Below, in pieces: positions 7,842 to 15,539 of a stretch of 15,539 bases of DNA. The position numbers were made by a program, and so were the translations under genes. Location: assembly GCF_001949145.1 (NCBI RefSeq), contig NW_019091527.1:91234-106772 (forward strand). The letters run 5' to 3'. Each line of letters begins with the position of its first letter. Within the stretch, counting starts at the first letter, position 1. Source of the stretch: Acanthaster planci (Eukaryota > Echinodermata > Asteroidea > Valvatida > Acanthasteridae). The notes beneath the pieces are model-generated. The model did not search any database. It had not been told where the DNA came from and worked only from the letters and a program-made list of their open reading frames with translations.

Positions 7842-8708
7842 GAGCCGTATGGTCACTTCAAAGAAAAGATTGACTAGTTTGAGACATTTAGATTAGAACG
7901 TTCTGGATTATGATCACACGGTGAAGTTCCTTTATGAACCGTGGGCAGACTAGTTTAAATAGTTTACTCTCCCCCATGTATCTCCATTTTTGAGGTGGTC
8001 TGGTTTTTAAGGATTGTTCTAGGATTTTTGTCGGTGGGGAGGGGACATCTTATGAATTTGCAGATGTGGTTGACAGGAGCTTCACAAAGCACAATAAATT
8101 ACATCTCACATGACAAAATGCTCAAGGCATAGCCAATAACTTATGAGACATCTTTTGATGGATAGTAAGCGACAATAAGTAGGTTCTGGGCACTGTCATC
8201 TGCAATGCCTTTTTCATCATATTTCGGGCCACATAACTTTGTTATGACAAATGTAACATTTGAAACATCAGATGCAAAATACGAACTGTTCACAAGGGGC
8301 AGGCTAGTCATCAATTATAACCATAAAGACAGCATGTTAATGTTCAGGAAATCAATTTTTGGTGAAAATCATAAAATCCTGCTATTTTGCTAGGTTTTCT
8401 GACTGACCATCTGTTTACAAACTCTGGTTATGTGTCAGAAACTGTGAAATATGCATGTTGCCAAACCATTCAGAAGCTACACCCATCTTATGACTGCAGA
8501 CTGTTTTTGTCTCCCCTCCCATAGCAACACAATATGACCTGCAAAATTTGAACCACACACCCTCCCTAGGTAAGCCTTCAAACCCAAGCCAGGCCTTGCC
8601 CTGTTGCACATGTGATTGGCACATGGAGGAAAAAAATGGGTAACACCATGGTGCTCCGCACGAGATTTGGAAGTTTCTAAATCTACTCGATTCTCATCAG
8701 TCGACCCC

Positions 8709-8836
8709 TCATTGACCCTCGCCGACCTGCGACCTGATGTCGTCGATCTTGAGGATCATCCTGACCAGCTGGGTAGCCAGGTTGATCTGCTGCATCTTTC
8801 CAATCAGCGTCTCAATCACGTGCTGTTCCTTCATGT
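8709..8836 (-). CDS. CCT5: CCT5 terminal exon (family residues about 500-541) with stop
   Basis: The acceptor is tctcttttctccag. The exon reads [20 protein letters not shown], continues to RMILKIDDI and ends RSQVGEGQ before TGA at 8709-8711. The length from the conserved block to the stop equals that of vertebrate CCT5, but the tail has fewer acidic residues. Confidence 0.96.
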
Positions 8837-11800
8837 CTGGAGAAAAGAGAGGAAGAAACGAGAAGAATTGTATATGGGTTAACCACTGAGTACTCTTTTG
8901 TGACACTTGGGCAGAAAACTAAGGAGTCTCAGCGTCCGCTGAAACAGTTCAAGGCCTGTTCACAAGTTTGCACAACATTTAGAGCACAGCAAAGCCATGA
9001 GGGAATATGCAAATTTTCACTGGAATAGCGACCAATGTTTAACAGGCCCAAGTCTCTAATTTAGATGTAATTTTTCACAGATCTTAAGGAATTAGGGTTT
9101 ATGATACCACAAACTTCTCGCAACGAAATCAATTTGCTTGATTTGACTTGACCAAGTGTCGGAACTCGTCAAGGCAAGGGGTCTGCTGGATATGTAAGTC
9201 AGTATCTTGACTAGATCCGGTGGTCGAGGCCAAGGCTATTACACCTACCATTGGTGCCCCTGCCCATGCAGTCGATTCCTAGCCTTGGGTTGCCCTCCTT
9301 GATCTGTCTGGACTTGATGTCGGCGAGTGTCTGGATCGGGTGCAGTCCGCTGTTCTCGGCTAGCGCCATTGGAATGGACTCCAGGGCTTCACCAAAGGCA
9401 CGCATGGCGTACTGCTCTATCGTGGAAATCTGTTGAGGTAAAAACAGATACGTTCGTTCTTGATTACACCCCAAATGTCTGAGATTCGCACAAGGACAAC
9501 GTCCCGTTCAGGCTGGCAGTACGTGCAATTAAAAAGGACTACAGTATCTGGGACAAACACAGTTTATTATTTTAATGGCAAACTTTCCAATTATCTTTGC
9601 TGGCAAATTTTGTCAGTCTTCCAAAATCATTTACCGTGGATAGAAACACTGGTAAAACCCACTTTTTGTCATTTGAATTGCCAAAGGGTACAAAGATGCA
9701 CAGAGAAAGTCAGTGGCTATGCTCTTCATTCCCAATCCAGCAAAATCTTCAACTGCCACGTGGACTTTAAAGGATTCAGCTCCACTGTACATGACTACAA
9801 CTTTTCGGTTGATGCTCATTCAGATATGTACAGAATAGTTCAAAGTTACGTAGGAACGTCTTGCCAGCTGTATGTAGATCATTCCATTTTGGGGAGAGGG
9901 GGGTCCACTGTTTTGTGTCCCTGTCACATCTGACAAACGATTTTATAAGTTTAGAATACATTCTTTAATTTCCAAGAGGGCTTAAATATGCAAATTACCT
10001 TCCAAACAAATACAAAAGTTTGAAGTCGACTCCGTTGATATTGCAAGGTAAAATTACACAGGGCAGGTGTAACGGATACATAAATAGTCACATGGTTGGA
10101 CATCGGATTTACAGAATGACCTATGTATCACCTACATCAGTGTGCTAGGCCACGGGTTTAAAGCCTGACAATGGTTCGAGGTGATTGGGCGTTTACTCTT
10201 GCATGGTGTCTGGCCTTCAATATCACTCAACAGATAGAAAAGGAATCCTGATTTCCATGCTCCTTTAGTTCAAAATGAAAACCGGCAAAGAACCAAGTCT
10301 GTCACTCCATTTTCTTTGGAGGGGGAAAGCTAGCAGATTTCTGGCAGGAGTAAAAGTCGTCCCTTCTTTACCTTGTCTGCTTCTTTGCTCACGGCTAGAG
10401 CACAAGCAATCTCTGCAGCACCTCCACCGTACACGATGTGATTGTCTCGGACCAGATTACGGATGACGCACAAGGCATCGTGTAGACTACGCTTGGCCTC
10501 CTCGATGATCTAGAGGATGAAATCTCAGATGTCAGTGATTCATGATTGCTAGAGTGTTTCATTAATTACTGTATTCTTCCTGTGCGAATATACATTAAAT
10601 CAAACAAGTGACACGGTATGAATGTGCAGGTTAAACAAAGTATCAGGCATGCAACTTGGACTTTGACAAAAGAAACGAGAAAATTCTAATCTGTTTAAGA
10701 CTTTGTACAGTGGTTTTCAATTTTCAGTGGCATGGGCGTGAAGTCAGCTGATCCTAGGAAAAGGTGCATGCCTGAAGTACGAGGATTAAATTTGTCAGTG
10801 TCACTGTTCACACTGCAAGAGGAATAAAATGTGGAAATTCAATCAATCACGCAACCCTTTACCACACTTTCTTACCATTTTATTGCCTCCCCTGATGAAG
10901 ATGGTGACAGCCCTGGAGTTGTGGCACTCCTCAATCACTAGCATGTGATCCTTGGTGGTGCCAAAGGTCAGCTCCCTGACGATACCTGCCCTGCCCAGCT
11001 TCTCCGCCGTGAGCTCCTGGAAACGTGGGACAATGCGGCCGCCAGTCGCAATGGCGATTAACTGTGTAACAGGGGAAAAACAGTGCTAGTTGGGGAGGAT
11101 GCATTACCATGTTAACAGTAGTTATGCATAAACAACTTGCAACTTGTACCCTGAGTGGTTGAAACAGTTCACAGGTTGTGCTTGATAGGTATTCCCAATG
11201 GTGCCACAGGTGGAAAGTCCCTGAAAAGTGATAAACTGCCTGTTACACCTTCGATAATTCTGTGAATTTTCACCCAGACAAATAGGGAAGGGGTATATTC
11301 AGAGCTGTTTATAGAGAGAGTTGCGACATGAGTGTCACAACTGATGGAACCAAAATGGTGGATTATGCATCAGTGCACATGGACAATTAGCACACAATAG
11401 CTGCATGCTGTACTGTGCATATAATGAACAGCCATTTGGTTTGAAAGTGTGATGTTGACACTACTCTATCTTCCCTGAGCTAAAGTGCACCCTCACCGGC
11501 GAAAGAAAGACAGATGGCACTAAGTTTTCCAACTGGGTTCCTGCACACGTTCGGCATGCACGCAAAACCATACATTCCATACCAATTTCACTGTGCGTAC
11601 TCGGCGTGCTCCAGGTCAAACGCACATAAACCTGCGCGCCTATACGGTGAGTGAGTACCAAAAGACTGTCAAGTTTACTTCAGAACACGCCCTCTTTTGT
11701 TCCTGCCCGGAGTGGATACACAGTTCTGGGTGTAGTCATGCAGCAAAATACATGGGCATCAACTGCTGTCCTCATTTCTGATAAATTTTCAAAAGGACCC

Positions 11801-14411
11801 CTCATTAACCCTCCTATGCTGAAGTCACTCTTTGGGTCACTTGGTAAACACCTCAAAGAAGCACAGCTGTGTTGTATTGTGCACTGCACCAACAGTCCCT
11901 CACAGGAATATCAGATTGCACTTTTGTGCTGCCCAACAACTGTGCTTCACTGTTTCACTTGCATAATTGTGCAGTAAACCAAATGCAGTGAAGAGGACTG
12001 CGCAAAAGACCCTGTGTCAGTTTGTGCTGGCAACCAACTGTGTACACACTGAATCTGTTGCATGTTTGTGTTCCATGTAGAAAATACGTGCAAAAAAGTG
12101 ACTGTGGGCACTCATGCATATTTGTGCTGTAAAACCAAAGGAGGGTTAATGAGGTTTGCCGGTACTTTATGCATTAGGATACACGCTGATACACTATACA
12201 TCTGAATGGATATTTGCAACGGGCCCCTAACAATCAGCAGTCCACAAGAATCATGACTCATTAGAAGAATTTGGCTCGTTAAGGAAAACGAAACATGGGG
12301 AACAACTTCTTGCCTTAGAGGCAACTCACCTCTATTTCTGGTCCTCCGACCCAGCGGACGGCCGGGAGTTTGTTCTGGAGCAGCAAGTGGTTGGCCTCGT
12401 CGTCAAAACCCCACTGGCAGATGGCCAGATTGGCCCCCGTGGCCTTCACCTGTGAAATAATGAATAAACAGCTTACTCATTAGGTAACTGCATATGATGT
12501 GCCAATATGACTGGGTACACCTCCACTGTGGTCACCAAGGACAGTGCTGCACTCATCTTTGCCAGTCCTGTCATTCATGACCACACTTTGGGAGAAATGA
12601 CTGAGGGGAAGAAATACTTGTTGTACAACTTTTACTTTGGCTCTTTATCAATTTCAATAAAACGACACCAACTGCACTGTCAACAGATCTCGCCAGATCT
12701 CTCAAACAAAAGAGTCTGAAAATGTTCCGTGATTAAAAAAAATAAATCTATTTGGTTAAACCGCAGAGAGCACATTGCTAACACAGACAAATGGAACTTC
12801 CAACAGAGGAGTTCACACAGCCAGTTCAAATGTTCCCTCTGGGGAAAGCCTAGAAATACCACCTATTCCTAAAAGGGATAATACCGCGAAAGCACTTGGA
12901 CACTTTACTTGAGGATGTTAGCTCATCTCCTGTCAGATAGAGTCACTTGCTTTTGAAATGACAACATGGAAACACAGAACCATCAGAGGGTGGCAAACTC
13001 CCCAACCCACCTGTTCCACCATGTCTGTGAATTTCTTTGCTTCGTACTCCTTGAGTTTCTTGTAGTCCTCTACTGACTTGATGTCCAGCTTGTGGGTCGT
13101 CTTGGGCTTAGGAGGCTCAAATGGGCATGTCAGGATGGCCAACTTAACATCTCGAATTTCCTAAAACATTCATACAATGGGAGGATTTGGGCTGAATGCA
13201 ATTTTTCATGTTGAAAATCGGAGGATTCTGGATAAATCCTAGTAAAAGGGCCTAGAGGGTTAGGGTTAAATAAAAAAAAACCTATGTATAAAACAACTCA
13301 CGACAAAATATTAATGCATGACTGATGAATAATAACAAACATGCATGCCATGCAGCCTGACATTCTCCTCTCTTGATAGTACTTGCTAAACATATGGAAT
13401 ACACCGTAAACAGCTGTTACTCAAAAGAACAAAAGTTACTCATTCAACATCAAAACATTCGCATAAATGAAAAGAACCTCTTACCCAAACTAATAAAACA
13501 TGAATAACCCTCCTCTAGTCACAACAGTTGAAGACAAAGGTTTTGTTCACTTTTCCCCTACTACACTTAAATACATGCGTTTATCATCAACAGTCAGATC
13601 ATACGGTTGCTTGGTACTGTGACCAATCAAATTCCGTCAACAAAAGCAGGTGCCTGGCAGATACAGTTGAAAATCAAGTTGCAAAAAAATGTGGGCAAGG
13701 CCTCTCACCTTGGGCATCTGAGGATGGCTGAAGTCCTTGTCGATGACCACCCCTTTGACCAGCATGGTATCTTCCAGTTTGCCGCCAACCTTCCCTTCCA
13801 CCTTGATCAGTTCAAAGTCCACGTCCTTCCGTTGAAAGTCAGCGACGGCCATGATGGCATCCACGGCAATCTTGGCCATTTGTCGGTGGCACTTGTTCAC
13901 ACTGGGTGTGAAAAGAACAACAAATCCATGTTTTGAGAACCCTCCCAACGGCCAAAGTTTATTCAAAGTTTGAACCTGTCTAATACCACTTATGGCAAAC
14001 AACTGAAATTCTTTCATTAGCTTGGCATAACTTTTGTGTACTGACACAACTTCCTCCAAAATTGATGCTCGACATATGGACACACCTACATATGTACCAA
14101 GTCTGTAGTTTTGTTACTCCATTTCTAAATTAAGGATTGATCAACCTCAATAAGTCAGCAAGAAGCTGGCACGGCTTCAAATGTCACCAGAATACTCCTG
14201 GTTGACACTCACATTTTGGAGCCAAGTGTTGTCATGGCCGTCTCGATCAACGGCTCTAAGTTGTCCTGGTTGACCTCAAACGCCTCCTTGATCTCCCCCA
14301 GTCTCTGGCAGGCCTTCCGGGCGGCCATCTCGTAGCCGTCGGCGATGCGGATGGGGTGGATGCCTCGATCCAAGAGGGCCTCGGCTTGTTCCAGGAGAGC
14401 ACCAGCAAGGA
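8709..14411 (-). CDS. CCT5: T-complex protein 1 subunit epsilon (CCT5), 3' eight exons, 5' end outside window
   Basis: CCT5 is one of eight subunits of the cytosolic TRiC/CCT chaperonin, which folds actin, tubulin and other proteins inside a double ring using ATP. Eight minus-strand exons (14213-14411, 13709-13901, 13011-13160, 12330-12449, 10876-11061, 10372-10509, 9249-9429, 8709-8836) join in phase. They encode a partial codon and then 430 residues, matching family residues 111 to about 541 without an apparent indel. Diagnostic blocks are [16 protein letters not shown], the [14 protein letters not shown] segment, [28 protein letters not shown] in the apical domain, [31 protein letters not shown], and [14 protein letters not shown] in the C-terminal equatorial domain. 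All introns are GT-AG. The N-terminal part, including the GDGTT ATP motif, is not in this window. The gene converges on the THAP-DDE gene, and a Harbinger transposon lies in its intron at the right edge. Confidence 0.97.
8837..9248. other. last CCT5 intron, nothing recognised
   Basis: This 412-base intron runs from GTAGGT to cttttctccag on the minus strand. It contains no recognised feature. Confidence 0.5.
9249..9429 (-). CDS. CCT5: CCT5 exon (family residues about 440-500)
   Basis: The acceptor is tttacctcaacag and the donor GTAGGT is at 9248. Sixty codons plus one base include [30 protein letters not shown] and [10 protein letters not shown]. The last base G joins AC of the final exon to give Asp. 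Confidence 0.95.
9430..10371. other. CCT5 intron, nothing recognised
   Basis: An open frame of 157 codons crosses this intron on the plus strand (9460-9933), but it starts at a non-ATG codon and resembles nothing I know. No element boundaries are seen. Confidence 0.5.
10372..10509 (-). CDS. CCT5: CCT5 exon (family residues about 394-439)
   Basis: The acceptor is tcatcctctag and the donor GTAAAG is at 10371. Forty-six codons read [20 protein letters not shown] and on to AVSKEADK. The exon holds the SLHDAL segment, whose Asp I take to be the catalytic Asp of group II chaperonins, and the GGGAAE nucleotide-site loop. Confidence 0.95.
10510..10875. other. CCT5 intron, nothing recognised
   Basis: This is short AT-rich non-coding sequence with no repeat or gene seen. 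Confidence 0.5.
10876..11061 (-). CDS. CCT5: CCT5 exon (family residues about 332-393)
   Basis: The acceptor is cccctgttacacag and the donor GTAAGA is at 10875. Sixty-two codons begin [14 protein letters not shown] and end [11 protein letters not shown]. It returns the chain from the apical to the intermediate domain. Confidence 0.95.
11062..12329. other. CCT5 intron containing a TTAA-bounded short element
   Basis: At about 1.27 kb this is the longest complete CCT5 intron in the window. Part of its length is the inverted-repeat element at 11805-12149. I recognise no coding frame in it. Confidence 0.6.
11805..12149. mobile_element. short non-autonomous inverted-repeat element, piggyBac-like MITE
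   Basis: cctcattaaccctcct (11800-11815) and its exact reverse complement (12139-12154) face each other across about 320 bases. Inside each arm lies TTAA (11805-11808 and 12146-12149) followed inward by CCCTCCT. TTAA target duplication with a short CCCT-type terminus is the pattern of piggyBac-derived MITEs. Between the TTAA copies lie 337 bases with no coding capacity. The five bases outside each TTAA are also complementary, which is not required for piggyBac and leaves the true boundary open. Confidence 0.6.
12330..12449 (-). CDS. CCT5: CCT5 exon (family residues about 292-331)
   Basis: The acceptor is ttatttcacag and the donor GTGAGT is at 12329. Forty codons begin [20 protein letters not shown] and end RWVGGPEIE. 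This apical-domain block is diagnostic of the epsilon subunit. Confidence 0.95.
12450..13010. other. CCT5 intron, nothing recognised
   Basis: This is non-coding sequence with short open frames on both strands, none resembling a known family and none bounded by usable splice signals. Confidence 0.5.
13011..13160 (-). CDS. CCT5: CCT5 exon (family residues about 242-291)
   Basis: The acceptor is gaatgttttag and the donor GTGGGT is at 13010. Exactly 50 codons begin [20 protein letters not shown] and end TDMVEQ. This is part of the apical domain and the linker into it. Confidence 0.95.
13161..13708. other. CCT5 intron, nothing recognised
   Basis: This is AT-rich non-coding sequence with a poly-A run near 13272-13280 and two telomere-like TTAGGG units at 13257-13268. 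I see no gene or bounded element. Confidence 0.5.
13709..13901 (-). CDS. CCT5: CCT5 exon (family residues about 178-241)
   Basis: The acceptor is tcacacccag and the donor GTGAGA follows AAG at 13709. It encodes [15 protein letters not shown], then the intermediate-domain segment ending [11 protein letters not shown]. The frame joins the previous exon through a split Ile codon. Confidence 0.95.
14213..14411 (-). CDS. CCT5: CCT5 exon (family residues about 111-177)
   Basis: The acceptor is catttcctccactaag before 14411 and the donor GTGAGT is at 14212. The exon begins with two bases of a Val codon and ends with two bases of Ile. It carries [19 protein letters not shown] and [11 protein letters not shown]. 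The codon at 14302-14304 is Arg, at the position of His147 in human CCT5. Confidence 0.95.
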
Positions 14412-14621
14412 CTTAGTGGAGGAAATGATAAAGAGGGGTCTTGTTTTCACAACCTCACATTATAACCTTCCCAAAAGGCCAGTTGAAAAACCAAAGATAT
14501 TCACAATAAATAAAGCCAAATTGACAACAAACTGCTTTCAAGTTAGTTGTGCATACAGGGGGCCAAAATTCCAAAGAGCAATTTTAATGAGGAAAGACTT
14601 TTTCCAACTCTCCTCAGTTCT
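14412..14621. other. CCT5 intron sequence between exon and Harbinger insertion
   Basis: This is non-coding sequence immediately upstream, in CCT5 orientation, of the 14411 acceptor. It supplies the pyrimidine tract of that acceptor. No further CCT5 exon is seen here or to the right edge. Confidence 0.5.
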
Positions 14622-14655
14622 GGGGCCGATTTCACCAAAGGCTACGATCGATCGT

Positions 14656-14694
14656 ATCTTAAGTTGCGATGGGATATCCATCGCAACTTAAGAT
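14656..14694. repeat. Harbinger subterminal hairpin 1, 16-bp stem
   Basis: atcttaagttgcgatg (14656-14671) pairs exactly with 14679-14694 around a 7-base loop. Its core, taagttgcgatg, recurs in altered form in the third hairpin. Confidence 0.95.
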
Positions 14695-14718
14695 GATTCC
14701 TAAAATCGATTTCAAGAA

Positions 14719-14746
14719 AATTGCGACGAGTTCACTCGTCGCAATT
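14719..14746. repeat. Harbinger subterminal hairpin 2, 12-bp stem
   Basis: aattgcgacgag pairs exactly with ctcgtcgcaatt around the 4-base loop ttca. The attgcgacga core is a relative of the other two stems. Confidence 0.95.
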
Positions 14747-14762
14747 CCCATGGTAATTCATC

Positions 14763-14799
14763 GTAAGTTACGATGACTTACTACGTCATCGTAACTTAC
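14763..14799. repeat. Harbinger subterminal hairpin 3, 15-bp stem
   Basis: gtaagttacgatgac pairs exactly with gtcatcgtaacttac around a 7-base loop. It ends 31 bases before the transposase start codon. Confidence 0.95.
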
Positions 14800-14830
14800 A
14801 ACTTTGGACCAAAGAAAGATTGTTTAAGCA

Positions 14831-15019
14831 ATGGCGCTTATGTTTCTAGCGAATTTTGAGGCAAGACGTGCTCTTCGAAGAGAAAGAATTTTTCGTGATA
14901 GAAAAAATCCGCTTGATTCATTAACGGAGGAAGAGATATACCAGCGGTACCGATTTACGCGACACGGGATCGTTGAGCTCTTGGGGAGAACTAGGCCAGA
15001 AATCGAGCATGCCACGCAG
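14831..15019 (+). CDS. PIF/Harbinger (HARBI1-like) transposase, first exon, partial gene
   Basis: ATG at 14831 opens 63 codons ending at Gln, followed by a consensus-like donor (cag then GTAACA), phase 0. The peptide has the N-terminal signature of Harbinger nucleases: a basic run RRALRRERIFRDR, then NPLDSLTEEEIYQRYRF, then a helix ending RPEIEHATQ. In HARBI1-type proteins this leads into the RSxALSP segment and the DDE domain; no such exon appears before 15539. The frame is intact with no stop or frameshift, unlike an old relic. Its protein would act in the nucleus on the ends of its own element. Confidence 0.82.
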
Positions 15020-15539
15020 GTAACACCTAAGACTTACCATAAGTTAAACTATTTAGGCCTATTTATTTGTACTATAAGTTTGTATGTTCCTGTCTAAATT
15101 CTCGTATCGAGCTTCTCACATAAACGATTGTCATGGCCGGGGCCGCTGGGGAATTCAAAGTCAATTATTCATTCATAGCGCCACCATTTGTCGGCTCGCA
15201 ATAGCTTAATGATGGCGGCGCCCATGATTCAACGAATGTGTGGGATTTCTGCCGTGTTGGAATTGCCAAAAACACACACTTGCGAAATGGAGCACCTTTT
15301 TTTAAGGGAGTGTTTTTCCTTTTATACCTTCATATCTTTTTGGGAAAGAGTTTCACTTGATACCACCTTTCAGAAGCCTATGAAATTAGGCTGTATTTAA
15401 TAATCTAACTTAACCAACGTTATGAATACATGATCAGCTGATACTGATAGTAACGTTAGTGTCCATGGTATAAGGACGCTTAGGGGGCCACTAAAACGTT
15501 AAATGTTTTTAAATTTTGACTTTTTTCGAAATGGTGGGT
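15020..15539. other. probable Harbinger intron or interior, no gene recognised
   Basis: This stretch holds a CpG-rich patch with tagcgccaccatt (15177-15189) and tgatggcggcgcc (15210-15222), the latter close to a YY1 site. aacgtta words follow near 15417, 15453 and 15497. No frame resembles Harbinger exon 2 or a CCT5 N-terminal exon. Confidence 0.45.

Larger units (their letters stand above)
7269..8708. other. convergent intergenic stretch, possibly containing CCT5 3' UTR
   Basis: This lies between the plus-strand THAP-DDE gene and the minus-strand CCT5 stop codon. It contains the 42-bp palindrome and the DR1 motif listed separately. No reading frame here resembles a known protein. Confidence 0.5.
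14622..15539 (+). mobile_element. PIF/Harbinger transposon, 5' part, continuing beyond the window
   Basis: A sharp change begins at ggggccgatttcaccaaagg (14622-14641), which looks like a transposon terminus. It is followed by three hairpins and then a first transposase exon of HARBI1 type. The element lies in a CCT5 intron in the opposite orientation to CCT5. No inverted copy of the terminus is seen before 15539, so the 3' end, and probably the nuclease exons, lie outside. The 3-bp target duplication cannot be tested with one end. The start coordinate is an inference from where the repeat structure begins. Confidence 0.6.

Noticed and set aside
7895-7904. AGAACGTTCT as a heat-shock element for CCT5
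   Set aside because: It has two inverted GAA units plus a degenerate third (GGATT), and lies downstream of the gene rather than at its promoter, which is outside the window.
9460-9933. 157-codon open frame on the plus strand
   Set aside because: It lies wholly inside a CCT5 intron, starts at TTG, matches no family I know, and has no domain-like motif pattern. Chance openness is likely.
10173-10183. GGTTCGAGGTG as a tRNA or SINE B box
   Set aside because: The final CC of the B box is missing, the A-box candidate about 30 bases before it is poor, and no acceptor stem can be drawn.
13257-13268. Telomere-like gggttagggtta
   Set aside because: Only two units in an AT-rich intron; too short for an interstitial telomeric repeat.
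13637-14083. 148-codon minus-strand frame taken as one gene
   Set aside because: Only 13709-13901 is coding (a CCT5 exon). The remainder reads into flanking introns past clear GT and AG splice sites.
14412-15539. Search for CCT5 N-terminal exons (GDGTT, NDGATIL, LGPNGLDKM blocks) on the minus strand
   Set aside because: None of these blocks could be read in any minus-strand frame, so the 5' exons are placed beyond the right edge.

Overview
This window is animal genomic DNA. Its genes are broken by GT-AG introns, coding density is low, and several decayed or live-looking transposons are scattered through it. The conserved gene is a metazoan-type chaperonin subunit. The transposon mix (BEL/Pao, PIF/Harbinger, a THAP-DDE fusion, a TTAA-bounded MITE) would fit an invertebrate deuterostome such as a lancelet, acorn worm or echinoderm. 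That placement is an inference; the sequence alone does not settle the species.

Layout from left to right. Positions 1-301 hold the edge of a BEL/Pao LTR-retrotransposon polyprotein on the minus strand. Positions 302-1370 are non-coding and include a cluster of GGTCTC/GAGACC units ending at 1013. A CpG-rich stretch near 1310-1390 precedes a plus-strand gene of four reconstructable exons (1548-1901, 2992-3130, 4306-4477, 5989-6766). This gene encodes about 480 residues: an N-terminal THAP zinc finger, a basic linker, a short coiled coil, a helix-turn-helix and a PIF/Harbinger-type DDE_Tnp_4 domain. The frame is open and all exon phases agree, but two of the three catalytic acidic residues are replaced and the nuclease domain is shortened. 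It is therefore either a domesticated transposase or a recently dead one. Its polyadenylation signal is at 7218.

Positions 7224-8708 separate two convergent genes and carry a 42-bp perfect palindrome (7405-7446) and a perfect DR1 hexamer repeat (7829-7841). The second gene, on the minus strand from 14411 down to 8709, is CCT5, the epsilon subunit of the cytosolic TRiC/CCT chaperonin. Eight consecutive exons with canonical splice sites encode about the last 430 residues; the first 110 or so lie beyond the right edge. One CCT5 intron carries a short TTAA-bounded inverted-repeat element (11805-12149).

The CCT5 intron at the right edge carries the 5' part of a PIF/Harbinger transposon in the opposite orientation. 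It has a candidate terminus near 14622, three strong subterminal hairpins and a first transposase exon (14831-15019); the element runs out of the window.

The genes do not form a pathway. CCT5 is a housekeeping gene, and the rest is transposon-derived. The most interesting object is the THAP-DDE gene with an intact frame but a broken catalytic triad.
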